A DNA stretch of 64,000 nucleotides, taken from assembly GCA_000381625.1 (NCBI GenBank), contig KB906767.1:4765357-4829356 (forward strand). The letters are read 5' to 3'. Source of the stretch: Bryobacterales bacterium KBS 96. Its GTDB lineage: Bacteria; Acidobacteriota; Terriglobia; Bryobacterales; Bryobacteraceae. The notes under the pieces were generated by a model. The model was not told the origin of the DNA and did not search any database. It saw only the letters and a program-made list of their open reading frames with translations. Below, in pieces: positions 33,510 through 41,618 of the stretch (within the stretch, counting starts at the first letter, position 1; the number at the start of each line of letters is the position of its first letter). A program made the translations under genes and the position numbers.

Positions 33510-35279
33510 TTACAGCAGTACGCTCTTTAGCTCTTCGAAATTGCGCCAGGTCACCAGGTAGAACTCGATATCGAGGCGGGTAAAGTGGCGTAACTCCCGG
33601 CGGAAATTCAGCCGGGGCGGCTTGGGGCCCGCGAGAAGCAAACGGCCGGCCTCGACTCGAAATGGAACCACCTCGAAATCGGCGGCGATGTTTGCAGGCA
33701 GCGACCGCGCGATATTGGCATCGACGTCGGGCGGCTTGAGATAGACGGATGGCAAGCCTTCTTGTAAACCGATCGCCTCGCATAAGCGTTCTTCGTCAAT
33801 CAGCCCGTAACCCAGTAGACGATCCGATAACTCGGCGCCAGGCGGCAGGCTCGCCCGCATGCTCTCCATCGCACTTTCGGCGATATAGCCGGAACCTACA
33901 AGAATCTGCGCCAGTTCCCGCGCGGGCGCCGTAAATGCTTCGCGGCTCGGATAGGCATGCTCGGTCTTGAGCCAAACCAGCGGACTACGGCGCAGCCGAG
34001 CCAGAGCGTAAGTAACCAGGGCGCGAGCCGTGGCCACGCCGTTTATGACGTTCTCATGCAGCGAGCGCAGCGGAACCAGCAGCGCGAACGTTCCGCCGTA
34101 AATGCGGCGCACGCATTCCATGCGAATGGCGAGCCGGACGCATTGCAGCAGCAACGTGGCGGTAGTCAGTGAAATCGCGAGCGGCGAATAGACGCGCATC
34201 GGCCAGGGCCGGTCTACCCGCCATGCCCACAACCACGTGAGTACGCCGGCAATAAACAGCACGTTCGCAAAGGCGCCAAGCGGATTGGCCCACAATCCTT
34301 TGCGGTCGCGCCAGAACCAGTATTTCGTCAGCCATTGCCCTCGCCAGCCATTGCGCTCCCAGCTTTGCAGCGCGACGCCCATCACCCAGCGCGTACGCTG
34401 CCGGACAGCTTTCCAAAACGCTCGCGGAAAATATTCGCGCGTCGCAGTGAAATCGCCTGCGGTAGCCAAGGGGCAAAATCGCTGCGAATAGCCCAAGGCA
34501 TGAATGCGGACGCCGCTCTCGTAATCTTCGGTGAGACTGGCGGGCTCAAATACACGATTGCCGTTAGTTTCGGCGAGGCGATCGAGCACATCGTGCGCAT
34601 AAGCTGTTCCCACGCCGTTCGAGGGCAGGAACGCCCGGCTGATTTGGCGAGCGCGCATGTCGATGGTCTGGTACTCCGCGAAATCGTCGCAATAGACGCC
34701 ATGCGTTAACTCGCGCTTGGGCGTGGGGAGCGCCAGCACCGGAACCTGAATCATGTCGTAGATCTGCCGCTCGCGATTGATGAGCGCTAAAGCGCCGGGA
34801 TGGATCAGGTCCTCCGCGTCATGCACAACAATGGTGTCGAACCGCATGCGGCGCTCTTCCTCAAAGAGGAGCATGTGCTGATAAATCCAGTTGAGGCAAT
34901 CGGCTTTGGACGTGGGGCCCGCATGTGGACACTCGGCCGTGTGAACGCGGCGCAGAGTGGCCGCCAGGCGCCGCGCGGCCGCGAGTGTCGCGTCATCGTT
35001 CGGATACACGCCCAGAAATAGATCGAAATTGTCGTAGCGGATGACCGATAGATTGCGCCGCACCATCTCGTCGATGACGGCCGCTTCGCGCCAGCAGGGC
35101 ACAAAAATGGCGATACGGCGTTCCTCTTCCGGTTCCGGAATCCGGCGCGGACGGCGCTTCGGCCGCGCCCAGCACCAGAGAACCAGCAGCGTGGGAACAA
35201 GATCGTCCAGCCCGCTGAGCAGCAGCAGGATGGCGAATGCCTCGACAGAGTGTTCGTAGAGCGCGTGTGGAACGGGCAC
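33510..35279 (-). CDS. NfrB-like glycosyltransferase with C-terminal MshEN domain
   Basis: A 589-residue inner-membrane protein of the N4-adsorption-protein-B (NfrB) type. A GTG start leads into a hydrophobic segment (residues 12-38). The GT2-family catalytic part carries HDAED (near 155), TEDYES (near 255) and RQRTRWVMG (near 298, a QxxRW-like motif), followed by four or so membrane segments (about 325-420). Residues 445-589 form an MshEN/GSPII_E N-terminal domain (LAQILVGSGYIAESAMESM, LLGYGLIDEERLCEAIGLQEG), which in other proteins binds cyclic-di-GMP or ATPase partners. It probably makes or exports a polysaccharide with nucleotide-second-messenger control. No partner NfrA gene lies next to it. 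Confidence 0.88.
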   Translation of the reverse strand: MPVPHALYEHSVEAFAILLLLSGLDDLVPTLLVLWCWARPKRRPRRIPEPEEERRIAIFVPCWREAAVIDEMVRRNLSVIRYDNFDLFLGVYPNDDATLAAARRLAATLRRVHTAECPHAGPTSKADCLNWIYQHMLLFEEERRMRFDTIVVHDAEDLIHPGALALINRERQIYDMIQVPVLALPTPKRELTHGVYCDDFAEYQTIDMRARQISRAFLPSNGVGTAYAHDVLDRLAETNGNRVFEPASLTEDYESGVRIHALGYSQRFCPLATAGDFTATREYFPRAFWKAVRQRTRWVMGVALQSWERNGWRGQWLTKYWFWRDRKGLWANPLGAFANVLFIAGVLTWLWAWRVDRPWPMRVYSPLAISLTTATLLLQCVRLAIRMECVRRIYGGTFALLVPLRSLHENVINGVATARALVTYALARLRRSPLVWLKTEHAYPSREAFTAPARELAQILVGSGYIAESAMESMRASLPPGAELSDRLLGYGLIDEERLCEAIGLQEGLPSVYLKPPDVDANIARSLPANIAADFEVVPFRVEAGRLLLAGPKPPRLNFRRELRHFTRLDIEFYLVTWRNFEELKSVLL

Positions 35280-35352
35280 ACTGGAATCCGGTAAAAAAGT
35301 AAGTGCGCTCTCGCCCCGAAAATTCGCACGGAATTAATGCTACCTATGAAGG

Positions 35353-36228
35353 ATGCGAAGAACGGGCATCGCCCTTCTGTTTGGAATCCTGGCGCTCGGG
35401 GGCGTGCGCGCGGGATCGCCGGGTTCCGAGCCGTTCCAGTTCGCCATTGTGGGCGACCGAACCGGCGGAACACAACCTCGTGTTTACGAGCAGGTGTGGC
35501 GCGAGTTGGCGGCGGAACATCCCGCCTTCGCCGTGACGGTGGGCGATACGATTCAAGGCGGCGACGACAGCACAGCGGAACGGGAATGGAACGCCGCGCT
35601 AATGGTTCCGGAAAAATACAAAGGGCTGGCCTTCTATCTAACGCCCGGTAACCACGATATCTGGTCGCAAGCTTCGGCGGAGCTATTCGAGAAATACGCG
35701 CGGCGCCCGGTCAACTACAGCTTCGATTTCCGCAACGTACACGTAACCGTGCTCGACAATAGCCGCGGCGAGCAGTTTGCGCCGGAAGCCCTGGATTTTT
35801 TGAAGCGCGATTTGAGGGCGCATTCGAAGCAGCCGGTGAAATTCATCGTGTCGCATCGCCCTTCGTGGCTGGTTCCGGTGTTATTCGGTAACGCCGATTT
35901 CCCGCTGCATCGTTTGGCAAAGAAGTATGGCGTGAAATACGTGATCGCGGGGCACTTACACGAGATGCTTCATTTCGAACTCGATGGCGTCACGTATCTG
36001 AGCATGCCGAGCGCGGGCGGCCATTTGCGCGCGTCCCAGAGATATCGGGACGGTTGGTTCTTCGGACACACGATGGTGCAGGTGCGGGGCAACGACGTAC
36101 GCTTCCGCATCGAGGAGTGCGGATCTCCGGTGGGAAAGGGCCGCGTCTCGACGCCCGCGGACTGGGGCGTGGACGGCCTGCGTAAACAGAGTGCGGCGCG
36201 TGCCCGGTGGACGTCCGCTGGGAATTAA
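35353..36228 (+). CDS. Secreted metallophosphoesterase
   Basis: A 291-residue exported calcineurin-like phosphoesterase. The signal peptide is IALLFGILALGGVRAGS. Metal motifs are AIVGDRTGG, VGDTIQGGDD, TPGNHDIWS, VSHRPSW and IAGHLHEMLHFE. The aspartate-rich opening GDRTG (rather than GDxH) is seen in secreted acid-phosphatase-like members. Divergent from the NfrB-like gene by 73 bases. Its 3' end marks the left border of the RHS island. Confidence 0.88.
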   Translation: MRRTGIALLFGILALGGVRAGSPGSEPFQFAIVGDRTGGTQPRVYEQVWRELAAEHPAFAVTVGDTIQGGDDSTAEREWNAALMVPEKYKGLAFYLTPGNHDIWSQASAELFEKYARRPVNYSFDFRNVHVTVLDNSRGEQFAPEALDFLKRDLRAHSKQPVKFIVSHRPSWLVPVLFGNADFPLHRLAKKYGVKYVIAGHLHEMLHFELDGVTYLSMPSAGGHLRASQRYRDGWFFGHTMVQVRGNDVRFRIEECGSPVGKGRVSTPADWGVDGLRKQSAARARWTSAGN

Positions 36229-36272
36229 AGGGCGCGGCTGGGGAGGGTGATTCGAATGCCCGGCGGCTTTTT

Positions 36273-36367
36273 TTCTGCGTCAGCCGGTTCAGCGCGTCGT
36301 AGGTAAAGTAGGTCGTGATCTGCCGGTTGTCCTTCTTCGTCGCCACGTTCCCAACCGCATCGTAAGT
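36273..36367 (-). pseudogene. RHS repeat fragment
   Basis: The minus strand encodes VATKKDNRQITTYFTYDALN, an RHS YD-repeat. This 95-bp piece aligns with 40822-40916 of the long RHS gene at roughly nine in ten positions. Both ends run into unrelated DNA, and an RAYT-type end (36414-36431) lies 46 bases to its right, so it is a scrap left by the same recombination that built the island. Confidence 0.75.
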
Positions 36368-36413
36368 CGCGCCTTCTGATTCGTTGCTCGATTTGCGCTT
36401 AAGGAATGGGTGA

Positions 36414-36431
36414 AATGAATGCTCCGTCCCC
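36414..36431 (-). repeat. RAYT-end motif, copy a (left-end type, variant)
   Basis: AATGAATGCTCCGTCCCC, complement GGGGACGGAGCATTCATT, followed on that strand by TCACCCATTCC. It belongs to the CATTTCCCATT type with a 2-base insertion and one change in the core. It borders the RHS scrap and cassette A. Confidence 0.7.
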
Positions 36432-36475
36432 AGAATTCCTCAAGAATCCCGAGGAATTCCCGAAGTTAACATTAG

Positions 36476-36934
36476 CTATTTTTTAGAAAGAGATTTACCT
36501 TTTGACGCTTTCGTCACGCCATTCGAAGTTGCTCGAATTTCTGAAAGCGCATAGATAATACTTTTCTTTACTCTTGGCCGAATGTTCTTACTCCTTAAAG
36601 CCTTCTCTAGCGCATCCACCGCCTGTCGGCTCCGTAAATTGCCCAGGGCTTCCGCTGCATGGTCCCTTATCTGGGTGGGCTCTGTCACATCATTGAGAAT
36701 GCCGACTAGGGCCGATGTATATGTTCTCTTACCGCTAAACCCGAGTACGTAAATTGCCGCGATTCGAGACCATTTGGAATAGCGCTTATCCAGAATCACA
36801 TCTATCAAGATCTCGTCGAGGCCCGATGCGGAAATTCCAATCATCCCCTTAGCTGATTCGATCGACTCGACCGGATCGCCTGTGAGCATTCGTGTGAGCA
36901 GCTTAACTGCAGAAATGTCTATTGGTCTATTCAT
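36476..36934 (-). CDS. HEAT-repeat-like candidate immunity protein A
   Basis: A 152-residue alpha-helical protein from the ATG at 36934. That ATG overlaps the TGA of RHS cassette A (ATGA), which strongly supports this start over one 28 codons upstream. Residues 40-135 look like three HEAT/PBS-lyase-type helical pairs (WSRIAAIYVLGFSGKRTY, RDHAAEALGNLRSRQAVDAL, VKKSIIYALSEI). In polymorphic toxin loci the gene just after the toxin tip normally encodes its antidote, and small HEAT proteins are known in that role; here it is inferred from position. The sequence is visibly more A/T-rich than the chromosome around it. Confidence 0.72.
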   Translation of the reverse strand: MNRPIDISAVKLLTRMLTGDPVESIESAKGMIGISASGLDEILIDVILDKRYSKWSRIAAIYVLGFSGKRTYTSALVGILNDVTEPTQIRDHAAEALGNLRSRQAVDALEKALRSKNIRPRVKKSIIYALSEIRATSNGVTKASKGKSLSKK

Positions 36935-38391
36935 TGTGCTGAACATACGCATTGACAATGCCGGGGATAGGTTCCGGGAGGTGCCGATTGGGTTGCGGCG
37001 CGCTTCGCGTTCAAGCACGCCTCGTTCTCATTGGATCCCGTGCCCGTCCCAGTCACGCGCGGGTAGGGCGGTGGATTTTCCCCGATTCCCTGCAGGTTGC
37101 AGGAGGCCGTACAACTCCACTTGGCTCTCCGAGCCGCCTCCTCTCGGAGTCGATTCGCGTTTTCAAATTCAACCTCGGATTTCCCGCCCGCGGGACTAGG
37201 ATTGAGTAGAACTTCAACAACGAAAACGGGAATTGCTGCACGAATTGCAAAGCTGACAATCTTATCCGCTAACGTTTCTGTGGCAACAGTTGCCGGGTTT
37301 GGCAACAGATTTCCGCTGGACGAAATCGAGCCAATCTGTCCTTGTGCGAACACCCCACCCGTATGCGGAATCACTATCGGCGCAGGCGGCGGAGGTGGCG
37401 GCGGTGGCTGTGGCTGCGGTTGTTCCGAGGGCCACGGAAAGGGAAAGTCAGGGAATCCCGGATAACCGCAGATGAATGGATCGTCAGCGCACGGGTCGTC
37501 TGGCGATGGGTCGAACCAATCGAAAGGACTTGTGCCGCTTGGATCGATAAGCGTTAGAGGATTGTTAGTAACATACGTATATCCGTTCCAACTCTGCGGA
37601 TTGAACAGATTGGCGCCTGCATTTCCGGGATCGGGGCTGTTGAATCTTCCCAGCGCCGCGCTGAAGTAGCGGGCTTGGAAGAAATCGAGCCCGGTTTCCG
37701 AATCCCGCTCCTGTCCCGTGAACTTCTGGTTCACGAAATCGGATGTGCCGAACGTACCGTCGCGGCCACCGCTGTTGGCCGCGATCTCTTCGCCGAACGG
37801 CACGTAATCGTGCCGGCCAACGGTGTTGCCGTTCTGGTCCGTCACCAGCCGGGTCGAACCCAGATGATCGGCCGCGATATAACAGGTCGAGCACGGCGGA
37901 GCCGGCATCCCTACTGAGTATTCCGCCGATAACCGCCCGAAGGCGTCATAAACGAATACTTTCTCCGTATTGTAAGTCGAGATCTCCTGCACCCGGCGGC
38001 CCGCTCCGTCGTACGAATAATACATGCTCCCGATGCCGCTTTGCGTGGCGCTGGTGAGGCGATTTTCCGCATCGTAGGTCAGGGCGCTGCCGGTGACCGA
38101 GACCAAGTTGCCGGCGGCATCGTACGAGTTGCCGGCCATCTGATTCGCGCTGTTGAACAAGCTGGATGAGTTTTGAGAGCAATAAGTTGCCGTCGGAGCC
38201 GAGCCGTTCGGAGGAAGACCAGGCCATCCGCACAGCCACATATTGCCGTGCTGATCGTATCCGAAATACCGCGACCACCCGCCGCTGTCAACGACGCCGG
38301 TCAGCGAATCAGTAGAATGAGTGCCCCGTCCCTTTATTTCCGAATTTCCCAGAAGTACAGAAGTTACCAGAAGTTGTCCATTACCTACCAT
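36931..38391 (-). CDS. RHS cassette A: truncated RHS core plus Cys-rich toxin tip
   Basis: A 486-residue frame from an ATG at 38391. About 30 N-terminal residues are unrelated sequence; RHS homology begins at LTGVVDSGGWSRYFGYD. The RHS-associated core runs through ADHLGSTRLVTDQNG and RYFSAALGRFNSPDPG to LTLIDPSG, then a Pro-rich linker (QPQPPPPPPPP) and the tip. The last 100 residues are unique: a short hydrophobic stretch (IVSFAIRAAIPVFVVEVLL), KWSCTASCNLQG, NEACLNAKRAATQSAPPGTY and CQCVCSAQ, with seven or so cysteines. Full RHS toxins are usually far longer, so this is a C-terminal cassette lacking export parts. Its stop overlaps the HEAT-like gene. The enzymatic activity is unknown. Confidence 0.8.
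   Translation of the reverse strand: MVGNGQLLVTSVLLGNSEIKGRGTHSTDSLTGVVDSGGWSRYFGYDQHGNMWLCGWPGLPPNGSAPTATYCSQNSSSLFNSANQMAGNSYDAAGNLVSVTGSALTYDAENRLTSATQSGIGSMYYSYDGAGRRVQEISTYNTEKVFVYDAFGRLSAEYSVGMPAPPCSTCYIAADHLGSTRLVTDQNGNTVGRHDYVPFGEEIAANSGGRDGTFGTSDFVNQKFTGQERDSETGLDFFQARYFSAALGRFNSPDPGNAGANLFNPQSWNGYTYVTNNPLTLIDPSGTSPFDWFDPSPDDPCADDPFICGYPGFPDFPFPWPSEQPQPQPPPPPPPPAPIVIPHTGGVFAQGQIGSISSSGNLLPNPATVATETLADKIVSFAIRAAIPVFVVEVLLNPSPAGGKSEVEFENANRLREEAARRAKWSCTASCNLQGIGENPPPYPRVTGTGTGSNENEACLNAKRAATQSAPPGTYPRHCQCVCSAQ
38307..38332 (-). repeat. RAYT-end motif, copy b (right-end type)
   Basis: AATCAGTAGAATGAGTGC at 38307-38324 followed by CCCGTCCC. It shares AATCAGTARAATGAGTGC with copies e and f. 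The RHS A homology stops 4 bases before it, at about 38303. Confidence 0.8.
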
Positions 38392-38411
38392 GAACGTCCC
38401 TGGTTTGCCAA

Positions 38412-38786
38412 TCAATCATCCCAAGTCGGACTGAAGACTGCTAGCTCTTCTTTGGGTTTGACCATCTTTGCAATCGCCTCATCGCTCATCCCTTTGCGCT
38501 CTTCGTATAGCAGTTCCGCGCCATCTTCAAGGCGGTCGTAGACTGGGTAGAGGCCGCGCAAACCCTTGAAGTTCACACGAATTTCGATTCCATCAGTATT
38601 TATAAAAACCCGATTCACCGCCTCTCCAAAAGTTAGAGCCTTATCATAGGCAGCCTCGGGAGAATCGGCTCTGATCAGGATCGTGTTGATGTGAACTAAA
38701 TTCTCGGTTTGGTCGGCGGCTTTGAATTCTTCTACAAGTTCGCCAATGAACCATTCAGTATTCTCTGGGATAAACACACCGTTCAT
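38412..38786 (-). CDS. DUF4288-like candidate immunity protein B
   Basis: A 124-residue protein. WFIGELVEEFKAADQTENLV, an N-terminal beta strand set, then DSPEAAYDKALTFGEAV and GLRGLYPVYDRLEDGAELLY match the layout I know as DUF4288, a small domain often found beside polymorphic toxins. It lies 18 bases downstream of RHS B on the same strand, so it is the likely antidote for that tip. The family assignment is from memory of the pattern and needs a profile search. Confidence 0.68.
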   Translation of the reverse strand: MNGVFIPENTEWFIGELVEEFKAADQTENLVHINTILIRADSPEAAYDKALTFGEAVNRVFINTDGIEIRVNFKGLRGLYPVYDRLEDGAELLYEERKGMSDEAIAKMVKPKEELAVFSPTWDD

Positions 38787-38804
38787 AAGTCCTCGTCAGC
38801 TCAT

Positions 38805-41222
38805 TTAGGACTGCGTGCTGTTTCGCCTGCAGCCAAAGGCTTTCTGAGTCGCCTTAATTTTCTGTAGCCTAGCGGAGTCACGAGTCTGCGATTGCAGAAA
38901 TGCTAAGGCAGCACAAATTGACGGGAATTTTCCACTGCTGACCAATTCTTGAGCCTCAGCGGTTATCCCCGTATCTGCTACGTTCGTGCGTCCGCGATAG
39001 ACGTTGGGATCACTGCTCTCTTCTCTTATCGTCTTGCCGTTCATTCTTTTATAAATGATGTAAGCCCCAGCTCCGATTGCCACGGCTCCGGCCCCGATGG
39101 CAATAATCTCGCAGACACCGCTCGCTACACAGATCGTGCCACCGGCTAGATCAATTGCGATTTCTATTCCGCCACCCGCACCAACTGCCACCGGTACGCC
39201 AGCGAGTATGCCGTTGCCATATTGCCCCTGTGCAAAGACACCGCCCGTATGTGGAATCACGATGGTCGCAGGTGGCGGAGGAGGAGGCTGTGGCTGTGGC
39301 TGCGGTTGTTCCGAGGGCCACGGAAAGGGAAAGTCAGGGAATCCCGGATAGCCACAAATGAATGGATCATCGGCGCAGGGATCGTCTGGCGAAGGGTTGA
39401 ATCCATCGAATGGACTTGTGCCGCTTGGATCAATAAGCGTTAGCGGATTGTTATATGCGTACGTATACCCGTTCCAGCTTTGTGGACTGAACAGATTCGC
39501 TCCTGCATTGCCGGGGTCCGGACTATTAAACCTCCCCAGCGCGCCGCTAAAGTACCGGGCCTGGAAGAAATCCAATCCGGTTTCCGAATCCCGTTCCTGG
39601 CCAGTGAACTTCTGGTTCACGAAATCGGATGTTCCGAACGTGCTGTCGCGCCCGCCGCTGTTGGCCGCGATCTCCTCGCCGAATGGCACGTAATCGTGGC
39701 GGCCCACAGTGTTACCGTTCTGGTCCGTCACCAGGCGCGTCGAACCCAGATGATCGGCCGCGATATAGCAGGTCGTGCACGGAGGGGCCGGCATCCCTGT
39801 CGAGTATTCCGCCGATAACCGCCCGAAGGCGTCGTACACAAACACTTTCTCGGTATTGTATGTCGAGATCTCCTGCACACGGCGGCCCGCTCCGTCGTAG
39901 GAGTAATACATGCTCCCAATGCCGCTTTGTGTGGCGCCGGTCAACCGGTTCTCCGCGTCATACGTCAGGCTGCTGCCGGTCACTGAGACCAGATTGCCCG
40001 CCGCATCGTAAGAGCCACCGGCAATCTGATTCGAGCCGTTAAACAAGCTGGATGAGTTCTGCGAACAATAGGTTGCCGCCGGAGCCGAGCCGTTCGGAGG
40101 CAGCCCCGGCCATCCGCACAGCCACATGTTGCCGTGCTGATCGTATCCGAAATAGCGCGACCACCCGCCGCTGTCCACTACGCCGGTCAACCGGTTCATC
40201 CCGTCGTACGCGAACGTTTCGTTAAAGCTGGCCGTAGGCGTTGGCCCGCCCGTTCCGTAGTTCGACACCGTCGCTCGCAGCGCTCCGTTATTGTCCGTAT
40301 TGTTCGTGGCGCCGCAGGTTGACAAGTTGTAGGAGCTGCCCCAATAGAGACACGAGGAGCGGAGCAATTTGTTGATGTCGTTATTGATGACGTCGAATGT
40401 TTCATAGGCCTGCAAGCGGCTGTTGTAATTCGTCGCGTGCCATACGTTGTTGCCATAGCCGACCAGGTTCACTTGATTGTCGGGCGTGTAGCTCACGTAC
40501 CCAACGTAGTTCTTCGGTTGCCCGCCTATCGTTCCGCTCAGGTAATTTTCACGCCCAGCGCCGTCATAGCCATACGTGAGTTTGCGGCCCGAGGGCAGCA
40601 TCTCCGATGTCAGCGCCCCCGCCAGGTTGTAGGTATAGCTGAATGGGTAAAGCTTGGAAGCCGTGAGCTGGCTCCCCGCCGTCACGTTGCCCAGCGGATC
40701 GAATGCCTGATTGCTGGTATAGGTTCCGTTGCTGGCCATCTGCGTCAGCCGCCCGATTGCGTAGGCTACGCCCGCCGTATCGTAGCTATAGCTGACCGGC
40801 GGTGTGCTGTCGCTGTAAGTCTTCTGCGTCAGGCGGTTCAGCGCATCATACGTAAAGTATGTTGTGATCTGCCGATTGTCCTTCTTCGTCGCCACATTCC
40901 CAACTACGTCGTAAGTATACGACGTGGTTCCCGATTCCGGCTGCGCGCTCGATTGCAGCCATCCTTGGTTGTCGTAATAGAAGTTTCTGACCTGCGTACC
41001 CTGTGTTACTTTTGTTAAATCACCGAGCGGATCGTATTCGTATTGCGTGGCGTACGCGAACCCGGACAGATCTTCTTCGACCTTCGTGGCCCGGCCGAAC
41101 GCGTCGGTCGTCGTCTTCAACGTCTTTCCCGCCGGGTCCGTCACGGTGGCCGTGTTTGCCGAGTACACGGTGGAAGTCGTGGAACCGTCGGGAAATCCGG
41201 GGACGGAGCACTCATTTCCCAT
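38805..41222 (-). CDS. RHS cassette B: longest RHS frame in the island
   Basis: An 805-residue frame with many YD-repeats (YEYDPLGDLTKVTQG, YTYDVVGNVATKKDN, FTYDALNRLTQKTYSD), the RHS-associated core (ADHLGSTRLVTDQNG, RYFSGALGRFNSPDPG, LTLIDPSG), the same Pro-rich linker as cassette A ending HTGGVFAQGQ, and a unique tip of about 135 residues. The tip opens with a Gly/Ala/Ile-rich hydrophobic stretch (EIIAIGAGAVAIGAGAYIIY) and ends with a basic segment (RLQKIKATQKAFGCRRN). Its first 11 codons (MGNECSVPGFP) are the RAYT-end motif itself, so the original N-terminus is lost. RHS proteins form a shell around the toxin tip; without N-terminal delivery parts this may be a silent donor or a truncated remnant. 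Confidence 0.82.
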   Translation of the reverse strand: MGNECSVPGFPDGSTTSTVYSANTATVTDPAGKTLKTTTDAFGRATKVEEDLSGFAYATQYEYDPLGDLTKVTQGTQVRNFYYDNQGWLQSSAQPESGTTSYTYDVVGNVATKKDNRQITTYFTYDALNRLTQKTYSDSTPPVSYSYDTAGVAYAIGRLTQMASNGTYTSNQAFDPLGNVTAGSQLTASKLYPFSYTYNLAGALTSEMLPSGRKLTYGYDGAGRENYLSGTIGGQPKNYVGYVSYTPDNQVNLVGYGNNVWHATNYNSRLQAYETFDVINNDINKLLRSSCLYWGSSYNLSTCGATNNTDNNGALRATVSNYGTGGPTPTASFNETFAYDGMNRLTGVVDSGGWSRYFGYDQHGNMWLCGWPGLPPNGSAPAATYCSQNSSSLFNGSNQIAGGSYDAAGNLVSVTGSSLTYDAENRLTGATQSGIGSMYYSYDGAGRRVQEISTYNTEKVFVYDAFGRLSAEYSTGMPAPPCTTCYIAADHLGSTRLVTDQNGNTVGRHDYVPFGEEIAANSGGRDSTFGTSDFVNQKFTGQERDSETGLDFFQARYFSGALGRFNSPDPGNAGANLFSPQSWNGYTYAYNNPLTLIDPSGTSPFDGFNPSPDDPCADDPFICGYPGFPDFPFPWPSEQPQPQPQPPPPPPATIVIPHTGGVFAQGQYGNGILAGVPVAVGAGGGIEIAIDLAGGTICVASGVCEIIAIGAGAVAIGAGAYIIYKRMNGKTIREESSDPNVYRGRTNVADTGITAEAQELVSSGKFPSICAALAFLQSQTRDSARLQKIKATQKAFGCRRNSTQS

Positions 41223-41224
41223 TT
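41199..41224 (+). repeat. RAYT-end motif, copy c (left-end type)
   Basis: GGGGACGGAGCACTCATT followed by TCCCATTT. Identical over 26 bases to copy d. It supplies the ATG of RHS frame B on the minus strand. Confidence 0.88.
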
Positions 41225-41585
41225 CCGTTTATCAAAAGTAAGCAGCTTCTACTTTATCCAGCGCGTCTTTCGGGGGGGCGGCCTGCTTTCCGCCGCTCCA
41301 GGGAACGCCCCATTCTCAGCCCGACATCTCGAACGAAGTCAGGGCTGCCAAACGGCCTTCCGGTGCGCGTCGGTTCGCGAATCCGTTCCAGTTCCGCCTC
41401 CACTCCGACGCCGGTCGTCAGGATGTCGCGCCATCGTTCCGGCGAATAGCATCGCCGCCATTGCGTCAAATCCAGAAATCCGGATGCATCGCCGGACAAG
41501 CGCGTTCGGACGCTTGACCACACGTAATCCTCCGCTCGGCTCACCATTCCCGCTCGCACTGGATTTCGTTCCACATAGGCGATCC
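41199..41585 (-). pseudogene. Partial tandem copy of the RAYT 3' region
   Basis: This 387-bp stretch repeats 41586-41972, including the left-end motif. The minus-strand frame 41254-41598 reads YVERNPVRAGMVSRAEDYVW through SLERRKAGRPP. A run of seven G at the site where the full copy has six shifts the frame, so it ends ERRAG instead of KDALDKVEAAYF. The N-terminal half with the catalytic HUH motif is missing, so it is inactive. Confidence 0.85.
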
Positions 41586-41611
41586 GGGGACGGAGCACTC
41601 ATTTCCCATTT
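41586..41611 (+). repeat. RAYT-end motif, copy d (left-end type)
   Basis: GGGGACGGAGCACTCATT followed by TCCCATTT; left end of the intact RAYT unit. Confidence 0.88.
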
Positions 41612-41618
41612 CCGTTTA

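Noticed and set aside
36240-36275. Terminator after the metallophosphoesterase (GGCTTTTTTT)
   Set aside because: A T-run is present but no convincing stem pairs before it.
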